Below are positions 8,097 through 13,877 of a stretch of 18,321 bases of DNA, in pieces. The stretch comes from Candidatus Nitrosopumilus sp. (lineage in GTDB: Archaea; Thermoproteota; Nitrososphaeria; Nitrososphaerales; Nitrosopumilaceae): assembly GCA_016784625.1 (NCBI GenBank), contig JADHUF010000017.1, forward strand, positions 1 through 18,321, read 5' to 3'. Positions within the stretch are counted from its first letter, which is position 1. Each line of letters begins with the position of its first letter. The notes beneath the pieces are model-generated. The model was not told the DNA's origin and made no database searches. It was given only the letters and a program-made list of their open reading frames with translations. Made by a program: the position numbers and the translations under genes.

Positions 8097-9575
8097 TCAA
8101 GAAGAAATAGTCATTATGCCTTCTTTGATTAAGAATTGAATTCCTCCAACAAAGGAATCATCATCAATGAGACCATCTGCCCACCATCCTGCATTATTTT
8201 TAATCCATGATGGAATTTCATTGGCACCATTACCAGTACCTTGAGAAGTAGGAGGAATTTGCATTATGCCTTCTTTGATTAAGAATTGAATTCCTCCAAC
8301 AAAGGAATCATCATCAATTGAATCATCTGCCCACCATCCTGCATTATTTTTAATCCATTCAGGAATTTTTTGAGGTGGAGATGTGTCAGGAATTGAACTT
8401 TCTTTACCAGCATATATTGGAATATTGATTTCTAAATAATCAGAAGCTCCTGATGGGGCTGTCCAATCAGGGGCCAATCCATAAACCCATATTACATAAT
8501 TTGCATCTCCAGGATCTTCTTTGACAACTACATCAATGGTTGCCAGTCCTGATGGAGAGTATAGAAATTGTCGACCCTCTTCTTGTGCAATTGATCTTAG
8601 AGGTGGTAAAGTAAATTCGTCATCTACAACCCACACATCATATTGAACCTGGTTCAAAAATTCGGTATCATCATATTTACTGATAAATTTGATTAACCAT
8701 TGCATCTCACATCCTTTAATTGGATCTTCAGGACCATAGAATACATGTAGTTGATAATCAAAATTGTGTGTTGGTCGCTTTATGCTAACTTCTTTTTCAA
8801 AATTTGTATCACATCCTTGTGCTGCGAATTCATCTGCAGTTGAAATAATTCCTTTAAATGGACTTTCTTGGACATATTCTCTATAATCTAATAATTTAAA
8901 TTTGTATTCAGGTGGTGGAATTCCTTCAGATACATGTGTCAGTGTGAAAGCCTTTATTGGAAATGGAAAGTCATCTACAATCCAAACATTGCTATGAGAA
9001 CCACCAGTTTTCCAGGAAATCAAAACGGTTTCCCAAGTTCCTGCAGGAACTGTAATGGTTTCAATTCCTGATGGCATAACTTGTTCACCACCAATGTTTC
9101 CAATTTTACCCCATGATACATCTCCAAATTCTTTTGGACCTTTTCCACCAGAGCTTCCATCAGATGTCACAAATGCAGATAACCAAACTACAGAAGACTT
9201 GAATGCACCTCTGTAGACTCCCAAGTTTTCACTACCACCTGTTGGTTCAGGTGCAATTTTTCCTAATTCCATTTCACCTGAAACAACTTTATTTCCATCA
9301 TAAACAACAACTTCTGCTAACCATTTGGTTTCTGTTCCAACTTTAATATCACCTTTAATCCACATATCCAATTCAAATTCAGCACATTCCTTGTAATCTA
9401 CATGACACATTGAATATGAAAAAAAATCTCCCTGCTTGAGACCTTCACCAACATACCATGAACCTTCTTTGTCAACACCACCTGATTGTGAACCATATTG
9501 AGCAAATGCTGAAGGAAGTAATAATGAACCCAAAAGTAAAGCAGCGATAATTGGAAGTAAAAATATTGTTTTCAA
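8097..9575 (-). CDS. Exported protein with two C-terminal WIKNNAGWWADG repeats
   Basis: This 492-aa protein has a clear signal peptide (MKTIFLLPIIAALLLGSLLL, cleavage after PSAFA). It contains a large beta-rich mature region with two cysteine pairs likely to form disulfides outside the cell (SMCHVDYKEC; later GCDTNF and GCEMQW). Two short tail modules begin near residues 407 and 457, each 'WIKNNAGWWAD..IDDDSFV' followed by GGIQFLIKEGIM. I associate this tail module with many secreted thaumarchaeal proteins; its job is not known to me, though a cell-surface attachment or interaction role is plausible. The start is TTG at 9575; the in-frame sequence before it offers no better signal peptide. 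The middle region is not recognised. Confidence 0.85.
   Translation of the reverse strand: MKTIFLLPIIAALLLGSLLLPSAFAQYGSQSGGVDKEGSWYVGEGLKQGDFFSYSMCHVDYKECAEFELDMWIKGDIKVGTETKWLAEVVVYDGNKVVSGEMELGKIAPEPTGGSENLGVYRGAFKSSVVWLSAFVTSDGSSGGKGPKEFGDVSWGKIGNIGGEQVMPSGIETITVPAGTWETVLISWKTGGSHSNVWIVDDFPFPIKAFTLTHVSEGIPPPEYKFKLLDYREYVQESPFKGIISTADEFAAQGCDTNFEKEVSIKRPTHNFDYQLHVFYGPEDPIKGCEMQWLIKFISKYDDTEFLNQVQYDVWVVDDEFTLPPLRSIAQEEGRQFLYSPSGLATIDVVVKEDPGDANYVIWVYGLAPDWTAPSGASDYLEINIPIYAGKESSIPDTSPPQKIPEWIKNNAGWWADDSIDDDSFVGGIQFLIKEGIMQIPPTSQGTGNGANEIPSWIKNNAGWWADGLIDDDSFVGGIQFLIKEGIMTISS
8112..8358 (-). repeat. Direct repeat of 97 nt encoding the tandem tail module
   Basis: Copies at 8112-8208 and 8262-8358 are offset by exactly 150 nt. 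I count 93 of 97 bases identical; the four differences are clustered at the 'DDSID/DGLID' codons. The first 57 bases are identical. The linkers between copies are unrelated (proline/glycine-rich). This level of silent-site identity points to a recent duplication or gene conversion within the gene. Confidence 0.9.
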
Positions 9576-9682
9576 ATCTGTAAAAAATGGGCAATCCGGA
9601 TAGTTAAACGTTATTCAACATTGATTAGCAATATAGTATTCAAATAAGCAAATATAGAGGAAAATTTACTAAAAATTTAGAA

Positions 9683-9853
9683 ATGTGTGAGTGTTCAAAA
9701 GTTCACTTGTATGAAGTAGAATTCAAACTTGATGGAATGACAGTAGTTCCCACACACAAAAATTGTGGATTTTCACTAGATGAAAAACAATCTGACAAGT
9801 TTCAAAAAGAATTAGTAAAATCATGGGGCTTTGAGGAAGAAGAAGACGAGTAA
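9683..9853 (+). CDS. 56-aa Cys/His microprotein, function unknown
   Basis: This complete short frame begins MCECSKVHLYEVEF and ends in a very acidic tail (WGFEEEEDE). C2, C4, H8, H25 and C28 could make one metal site (CxCxxxH ... HxxC). The segment 'FKLDGMTVVPTHKNCGFSLD' is strand-like. An AT-rich TATA-like CAAATATAG (about 9649-9657) lies 26-34 nt upstream of the ATG. It runs head-to-head with the secreted protein gene and tail-to-tail with the cysteine-rich gene at 9893, only 39 nt away. Coding potential is supported by codon use like the neighbours and by the promoter. The family is not recognised. Confidence 0.6.
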   Translation: MCECSKVHLYEVEFKLDGMTVVPTHKNCGFSLDEKQSDKFQKELVKSWGFEEEEDE

Positions 9854-9892
9854 TTTAAAAAAATAAAAATAAGATTGTAATTAACTATCGAC

Positions 9893-10036
9893 TTATAATT
9901 GTCCAACAGCTTCTTTACAAACGTCAGTTTTACATTTGCAATCTGCACTGCATATACAATGACCTTGCATTGCACAGTCACATGAGTAATCAGGATCGCC
10001 GCTATCTGCTTCGCATCCACATGCTTGATCTGTCAT
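9893..10036 (-). CDS. 47-aa metallothionein-like cysteine-rich protein
   Basis: On the minus strand an ATG at 10036 opens a 47-aa frame with nine cysteines (C6, C8, C19, C21, C27, C29, C33, C35, C40) and one histidine (H26). Four CxC pairs are present: CGC, CDC, CIC and CKC. This density (about 19 percent Cys) with CxC spacing is typical of metallothioneins and other soft-metal (Cu, Zn, Cd) buffers, although short Cys-rich proteins converge easily and no family match is claimed. A TATA-like TTTTAAAA (10059-10066) lies 23-30 nt before the ATG. A longer competing frame over the same DNA (9802-10020) is cysteine-poor and lacks a promoter. Ammonia-oxidising archaea are rich in copper enzymes, so a copper-handling role is a reasonable guess. 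Confidence 0.75.
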   Translation of the reverse strand: MTDQACGCEADSGDPDYSCDCAMQGHCICSADCKCKTDVCKEAVGQL

Positions 10037-10058
10037 GACAAATCAGTAATCTTACTTG

Positions 10059-10066
10059 TTTTAAAA
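10059..10066 (-). promoter_or_regulatory. TATA-like box of the cysteine-rich gene
   Basis: TTTTAAAA is centred about 26 nt upstream of the ATG at 10036. This supports the short frame as a real, leaderless gene. Confidence 0.5.
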
Positions 10067-10089
10067 GGTTAGTACAAATGACTAGAAAA

Positions 10090-10974
10090 TTAGGCTCTCG
10101 ATACTGTTTCAAGTATCTCATTACAGGATTTCTGGACAAGTTCTACTTGCTGTAACAATAGGTTATTGTCAGCTTCAATATCAAATGCTATCTTCAGAAT
10201 ATGAATGAGATCTTGCTTTCTGTTCAAAGTATCCTTGATTTTTATAAAAATTTCTTTGTTGATATAACCCAAGTAAAAATAGCAATCAGAAAGCATAGAG
10301 TTTTTTACAAAGAAATCATGTTTTTTCTGAATAATTTGTGAGTGATTATTTTTTTCAATTAAATCAGAAAACCCGATAGTTGATTTTAGCATACGTTCAA
10401 GTAAAATTGGAGTTGCTCTTTCAATTCCAATTGTTTGAGTTGCAACAGAGATGTGTTCATTGATTGAACTTTTTCCTAATTTTCTAAGAAAGTCTAGCAT
10501 GTGAGAAGGACTTGATCGTTGATGATTCAAAGAAGAGAGGGCATCAGCTAAATAATAAGAAGCACATTTTTGCCAACATGGAGCAAATACATCAGATGAT
10601 TGAATTGCTTCTTTAGTTTTTTGACAACAAAACACAGATTCAATCAAACAGTTTTTTGCAAAATCAGTAAAAAGTGAAGAACGCTTTTCATTAATTTTAG
10701 AAAGAAACATTCTCAAATCCCATGATTCATCATCAATTATCTGCAATTTGTCATATTGAAGAAGCTTTTTTGATAGAGTTTCAGATAGTGATGCATGATG
10801 AATTATTACAAATTCATCTCCAGATTGGATAATTTTTTCTGGTTCTGATTTTTCATCAAAAATAACAACATTATACTCACATGAATCAAAATGAAAATCA
10901 GAAATTCTACAACCACCTAAACCAATTGGAAAGCCAGATAATCCTTGGTCTATGATAAGTTTTTTCAAATCCAT
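10090..10974 (-). CDS. Unrecognised 294-aa protein, possibly nucleotidyltransferase-like N-terminus
   Basis: The N-terminal 100 residues are alpha/beta: helix LKKLIIDQG, then 'GGCRISDFHFDSCEYNVVIF', then EKIIQSGDEFVIIHHASL. The arrangement G-G-x-R-x-S-D-x-H ... E-Y-N-V-V-I-F-D loosely recalls the GS...SD-x-D strand pattern of nucleotidyltransferases, but the second acidic position is not clear, so this is a weak resemblance. Residues 105-294 are helical and contain a cysteine cluster (FCCQKTKE, APCWQKCASYYLADAL). It has no signal peptide. The start is supported by TCTATAAA at 10997-11004 (minus-strand TTTATAGA), 23-30 nt before the ATG. It is a single-gene unit; its divergent neighbour is tRNA-Glu. 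Confidence 0.75.
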   Translation of the reverse strand: MDLKKLIIDQGLSGFPIGLGGCRISDFHFDSCEYNVVIFDEKSEPEKIIQSGDEFVIIHHASLSETLSKKLLQYDKLQIIDDESWDLRMFLSKINEKRSSLFTDFAKNCLIESVFCCQKTKEAIQSSDVFAPCWQKCASYYLADALSSLNHQRSSPSHMLDFLRKLGKSSINEHISVATQTIGIERATPILLERMLKSTIGFSDLIEKNNHSQIIQKKHDFFVKNSMLSDCYFYLGYINKEIFIKIKDTLNRKQDLIHILKIAFDIEADNNLLLQQVELVQKSCNEILETVSRA

Positions 10975-11053
10975 GTAATTTGATAACTTTGGATTTTCTA
11001 TAAAGGAACTAACTCACAAAGTTTTACAAATTATGCAAAGTCAAAACATTTCC

Positions 11054-11060
11054 TTTAAAT
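11054..11060 (+). promoter_or_regulatory. TATA-like box of tRNA-Glu
   Basis: CTTTAAAT-like sequence (TTTAAAT core) lies 26-32 nt before the first base of the tRNA at 11086, the normal archaeal spacing. Confidence 0.5.
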
Positions 11061-11085
11061 TGAGATTGAGTTTGTTTTTTATCAA

Positions 11086-11160
11086 GCTCCTATAGTGTAG
11101 TCCGGTTAAGCATTTTGGCTTCTCAAGCCAAAGACTCGGGTTCAAATCCCGATGGGAGCA
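11086..11160 (+). tRNA. tRNA-Glu (anticodon CTC)
   Basis: This 75-nt cloverleaf folds by hand. The acceptor stem is GCTCCTA/TGGGAGC (one G-T pair). The anticodon arm is TTGGC-TTCTCAA-GCCAA with anticodon CTC. The T arm is TCGGG-TTCAAAT-CCCGA, and the D loop contains GG (CCGGTTAA). The discriminator is A at 11160 and CCA is not encoded. No intron is apparent. Confidence 0.95.
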
Positions 11161-11221
11161 TTACATATTAGATTAGAAATTGAAAAATTGTTTCTTTAAA
11201 TAACAAAATCATGATTGGTTA

Positions 11222-11881
11222 TTGTTGGGGTTAAGAGAAATTGAACTCAAAGAAGAATATCGTTCAGATGAAAACGATATTGTATCAGAATTTTTCTTTC
11301 CTTGCCTGAGTAATTGTATAGAATACGATAGATGTGTAGATTTGTTGTCAATTCAAACATTAGCCACAATATCTATGGCATTTGATAATTTTGCAGTAGG
11401 TAAGGCAAAGATAAGAATGGTCACAGGTCATAGATTCAGAACTGTAGATCTTAATTTGTTTACAAAACTATTTTCTGAAAAATACACAAAATCATTTAAA
11501 GGAAAATTAATCAAAGACACTAAAATTCAAAAACTCCAAGACATTGTGGACAATGGACAAATAGAACTAAAGATCGCAATTCCAAATTCAGAACAGATAG
11601 CAGATTCATTCTCAGAGAGAATTGGGATATTCAGAGATGAAGATGATCAGGCAGTTGCATTTACAGGAACTTCTAGTGAATCATTTTCTACTCAAACAAG
11701 AGATTTTGAATCAGTAGATGTGTTTACGTCATGGAATGATAAATCAAGAGTTGAAAGAAAGATGAAAGATTTTGAAGAATTATGGGAGAACAAGACAAAA
11801 TATGTGGAAGTTTATGATTTTATGTATGCAGAAGAAAATAATCTTTTAAAATATTCATCTGAATGGATAACACAAGATTAA
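11222..11881 (+). CDS. Stand-alone PLD-like domain protein, helicase N-terminal type
   Basis: This 219-aa protein resembles only the PLD-like N-terminal part found in front of some SNF2/DEAD-type restriction or defence helicases. Blocks seen are 'IGIFRDEDDQAVAFTGTSSE', then 'FESVDVFTSW', then 'DFEELWENKTKYVEVYDF' (residues 134-200). In that family the strand before IGIF normally carries the HxK catalytic pair. Here the positions hold S131 and R133 (FSERIGIF), so phosphodiesterase activity is doubtful. No helicase domain follows: the frame ends at 11881. The start is TTG at 11222 (or TTG at 11225); TCTTTAAATA (11192-11201) is a TATA-like box 21-30 nt before it. It ends in a 4-nt TTAA overlap with the convergent endonuclease-like gene. 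Confidence 0.75.
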   Translation: MLGLREIELKEEYRSDENDIVSEFFFPCLSNCIEYDRCVDLLSIQTLATISMAFDNFAVGKAKIRMVTGHRFRTVDLNLFTKLFSEKYTKSFKGKLIKDTKIQKLQDIVDNGQIELKIAIPNSEQIADSFSERIGIFRDEDDQAVAFTGTSSESFSTQTRDFESVDVFTSWNDKSRVERKMKDFEELWENKTKYVEVYDFMYAEENNLLKYSSEWITQD

Positions 11882-12441
11882 AGCTGAAAGGACTCTTCTA
11901 ATCTATATTTATTTTCATAGAAATTCATTCTATTGACTTTATAGTAGATGATTTCACCACGGCGTTCAATAACTGCAATGATGGGTTCTTTTCCCATCTG
12001 AGTAATTTCTTCAATTTTTTTCTGCAAATTTCCCATCTTTTCTTGTTGCCCCTCATTAAGACCAAAGATTAGGAATTTTGCTCCCTTTTGGCCAAAGTCT
12101 CCCCTTTCATAAACTCTAAAGTCTGAACCAAAACCAAATCCATCTTTTACAACATACCCACGATTTCGAAGATCACGGTATATCAAAAACAGGGTTAGAA
12201 TTTCAGGATCTATTTTTTGACAAATATTCATAAATGAATTAAAATCAATCTGTTTTTTGCCTTTCTTTAGAATTAATCTTTTAGCATATAACAAATAAAG
12301 AGTTTCAAATTGTTTTAGAAATAATTTTTCTTTCTCAATTTCTCCATATCCCTTTTGTTCAAGTTCATGAATCATATTTTTATCAGAGATGCAAGCTTGA
12401 GATGAAATTATCTCACCTTTGACTAAAGGAGTTTCTTCCAT
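11878..12441 (-). CDS. endA: tRNA-splicing endonuclease-like subunit (EndA family), catalytic His not seen
   Basis: From ATG at 12441 (MEETPLVKGE) the protein is 187 aa, the usual single-unit EndA size. The N-terminal domain is small. The C-terminal catalytic fold is recognised by 'YRDLRNRGYVVKDGFGFGSD' (residues 88-107), F-R-V-Y111-E-R-G, a KFLIF strand and an 'IIAVIERRGEIIYYKVNRMNF' end. In archaeal EndA the triad is Tyr, His and Lys. Tyr111 is present and Lys151 may be the lysine, but the residue normally His in the H-S-x-[FY]-L motif is Gly120 (GAKFLI). It may therefore be the structural subunit of a two-subunit enzyme, or use another histidine. The start is supported by TTATATGG (12466-12473, minus strand); an upstream ATG would add 12 hydrophobic residues overlapping it. 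Confidence 0.8.
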   Translation of the reverse strand: MEETPLVKGEIISSQACISDKNMIHELEQKGYGEIEKEKLFLKQFETLYLLYAKRLILKKGKKQIDFNSFMNICQKIDPEILTLFLIYRDLRNRGYVVKDGFGFGSDFRVYERGDFGQKGAKFLIFGLNEGQQEKMGNLQKKIEEITQMGKEPIIAVIERRGEIIYYKVNRMNFYENKYRLEESFQL

Positions 12442-12465
12442 GATGAAAAGAAAGCTAAAGGATTT

Positions 12466-12473
12466 CCATATAA
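12466..12473 (-). promoter_or_regulatory. TATA-like box of the EndA-like gene
   Basis: Minus-strand TTATATGG lies 25-32 nt before the ATG at 12441. It overlaps the longer alternative coding start, arguing against that start. Confidence 0.5.
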
Positions 12474-12506
12474 GCATTAGAAAGTACGACCAAATACTGG
12501 CTAACC

Positions 12507-12517
12507 GTTAAAATATG
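12507..12517 (+). promoter_or_regulatory. TATA-like box of the L10e gene
   Basis: GTTAAAATATG is centred 28 nt before the ATG at 12540, as expected for a leaderless archaeal mRNA. It lies about 35 nt from the opposite-strand box at 12466-12473. Confidence 0.5.
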
Positions 12518-12539
12518 GGCATTATAGTTTGAGTTTATC

Positions 12540-13049
12540 ATGCATGGTGCTAATTACAGAGAAGGAAGAGGACAAGTTTTCACTAGAAAAGAGTACATCA
12601 AAGGCAAGCCACAAATAAAAATTGCAAAATTTCAAGGTGGTAAAAGAGGCACATACCAGTATTGCGTTCAATTAAGTATGAATGAGAAACTTCAGATTAG
12701 ACACATGGCAATAGAATCAGCCAGATTAGCAGCAAATAAAACATTAGAGAAAACAACTGGAGAAACAGGTTATTATTCCAGACTCAGAATTTACCCACAC
12801 AATCTTCTAAGAGAGAACAAACAGATTGCAACTGCTGGTGCAGACAGAATTTCAGAAGGAATGAGAAGGTCATGGGGCAAAGCAACAAGCTTAGGTGCCA
12901 GAATCAAGCAAGGTCAATGTATAATGGAGCATTATGTTAACGGTGATGCTCATCTAGAAGCATCAAAAAAAGCACTCAAAGGATCATGTGTGAAATTACC
13001 AGGTACACCAACAATCACAGTGCTTGAATGGAATAAAGCATCACCATAA
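12540..13049 (+). CDS. rpl10e: Large-subunit ribosomal protein L10e (uL16 family)
   Basis: This 169-aa protein is of normal length for archaeal L10e, the counterpart of bacterial L16 near the peptidyl-transferase and central protuberance region. Family blocks are visible: 'REGRGQVFTRKEYIKGKPQ', 'LAANKTLEKTTGETGYYSRL', 'RIYPHNLLRENKQIATAGAD' and 'GMRRSWGKATSLGARIKQGQ'. The RxYPHxxLRE motif is diagnostic. The start ATG at 12540 gives MHGANYREGR, which matches the usual basic N-terminal opening except for a shortened beginning. It is monocistronic with its own TATA-like box, and its last 9 nt overlap the convergent gene at 13041. Confidence 0.97.
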   Translation: MHGANYREGRGQVFTRKEYIKGKPQIKIAKFQGGKRGTYQYCVQLSMNEKLQIRHMAIESARLAANKTLEKTTGETGYYSRLRIYPHNLLRENKQIATAGADRISEGMRRSWGKATSLGARIKQGQCIMEHYVNGDAHLEASKKALKGSCVKLPGTPTITVLEWNKASP

Positions 13050-13304
13050 ATTTTCCAAGTTAGATTTCTTTGTTTTTACAAATTCTAAAAATTCTTTGAA
13101 TTCTTCTGGAGTAGGTTCACGATTAAGAATTCTTTTAGATTGATAGTAAAATGCATTGTAAATTCGACCAACTACAATACCTAAAGCAAATGATTTTGAG
13201 TCATCAATGTTTGAAAGTAGTTGAACTAATTGTTTAATTTCATTCTTGTTTGAAATTGTATCTTGAATTTTTTGTTCTATCTTCTTTAGAAGGATTTCAT
13301 CCAT
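13041..13304 (-). CDS. Small helical protein of unknown function, 87 aa
   Basis: This all-helical, charged protein has no recognised family. Residues 1-35 form one helix (EILLKKIEQKIQDTISNKNE). A central, more hydrophobic helix follows (SFALGIVVGRIYNAFYYQSK). The C-terminal helix reads 'REPTPEEFKEFLEFVKTKKS'. No cysteines or membrane segments are present. A minus-strand TATA-like TTTTTAAC (13325-13332) lies 21-28 nt before the ATG at 13304 and backs onto the tRNA-Gly promoter. Its stop region overlaps the end of the L10e gene by 9 nt. A codon pattern like the neighbours and the promoter support a real gene. Confidence 0.75.
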   Translation of the reverse strand: MDEILLKKIEQKIQDTISNKNEIKQLVQLLSNIDDSKSFALGIVVGRIYNAFYYQSKRILNREPTPEEFKEFLEFVKTKKSNLENLW

Positions 13305-13324
13305 AATGTATCTTGTATGAAATA

Positions 13325-13343
13325 GTTAAAAACAGTTTAATAT
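13325..13343. promoter_or_regulatory. Back-to-back TATA boxes for the 87-aa gene (-) and tRNA-Gly (+)
   Basis: GTTAAAAA at 13325-13332 reads TTTTTAAC on the minus strand, centred about 25 nt from the ATG at 13304. GTTTAATAT at 13335-13343 lies 25-33 nt before tRNA-Gly at 13368. The two boxes are 2 nt apart and face opposite ways, which suggests a compact bidirectional promoter region. Confidence 0.5.
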
Positions 13344-13367
13344 CCAAATTCAGCCTCTAGAATTGTT

Positions 13368-13441
13368 GCAGTTATAGTACAGTTTGGTTAATATTCTAGC
13401 TTGCCAAGTTAGTGACCCGGGTTCAAATCCCGGTAACTGCA
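13368..13441 (+). tRNA. tRNA-Gly (anticodon GCC)
   Basis: This 74-nt cloverleaf has acceptor stem GCAGTTA/TAACTGC, anticodon arm CTAGC-TTGCCAA-GTTAG with anticodon GCC, and T arm CCGGG-TTCAAAT-CCCGG. The discriminator is A at 13441. The next three bases (13442-13444) are CCA, so the 3' end appears to be encoded here, unlike the tRNA-Glu. The D stem is weak (one C-A mismatch by hand). Confidence 0.95.
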
Positions 13442-13445
13442 CCAT

Positions 13446-13462
13446 CTATCTTTAATTTTTTG
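13446..13462 (+). terminator. T-rich stretch after tRNA-Gly
   Basis: TATCTTTAATTTTTTGT just downstream of the tRNA is the kind of oligo-T run used for archaeal termination. It overlaps the stop region of the opposite-strand gene, so the T-run may also be coincidental. Confidence 0.35.
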
Positions 13463-13877
13463 TTATTAATCCACTATGAATAATATCGAGTGCATCGTGG
13501 GCTTTTTCTGGACGAGGTAATTGAATCATAAACACATTATCTTTTCCATAATGAGAACGAGGTGAAGAAAGCGCTATCATTGATGTTTTTGCAAGAGATT
13601 CAAAAAATAATAAATCAGTTTTTGCATTAATTAAAAATTTTTCAACAATATTTCCTTTTGAAAATGTAAAAACAACTTCAACAAAAACATTTCCTAGTCC
13701 ATCTTTTAAGATATTTAGATCAGTGTTAATCGATAAAGATTGTCCAGCGACTTTTGAGAGCATTTCATCGTATTTTTTTTCTTCAATTATAATGCAGGGA
13801 GTTATTTTACCATCAAAATCAAAAGTAGTAATTCCATCATGGACTTGCTCTAATAATTTCTTTAATTCATCAGACAT
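13452..13877 (-). CDS. Protein of unknown function linked to the antiporter gene
   Basis: No family is recognised in this 141-aa soluble protein. It is mixed alpha/beta: 'DGKITPCIIIEEKKYDEMLS', then a strand pair 'DGLGNVFVEVVFTFSKGNIV', a helix 'LLFFESLAKTSMIALSSPRS', and an end 'DNVFMIQLPRPEKAHDALDI'. Its ATG lies 8 nt inside the end of the antiporter gene (13870-13877), so the two are very probably one operon and translationally coupled. This raises the possibility that it regulates or partners the antiporter, which itself has no RCK/TrkA-N domain. No nucleotide-binding glycine loop is visible, so it is not a simple stand-alone RCK domain. Confidence 0.75.
   Translation of the reverse strand: MSDELKKLLEQVHDGITTFDFDGKITPCIIIEEKKYDEMLSKVAGQSLSINTDLNILKDGLGNVFVEVVFTFSKGNIVEKFLINAKTDLLFFESLAKTSMIALSSPRSHYGKDNVFMIQLPRPEKAHDALDIIHSGLITKN

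Noticed and set aside
9802..10020. A 72-aa minus-strand frame
   Set aside because: It overlaps the cysteine-rich 47-aa frame in another register, crosses both stop regions, has no TATA-like box before it, and reads as a low-complexity Ser/Lys tail. The 47-aa frame explains the locus better.
11222..12441. A defence island around the PLD-like gene
   Set aside because: No helicase, nuclease, methyltransferase or toxin neighbours; the flanks are tRNA, splicing and ribosomal genes.
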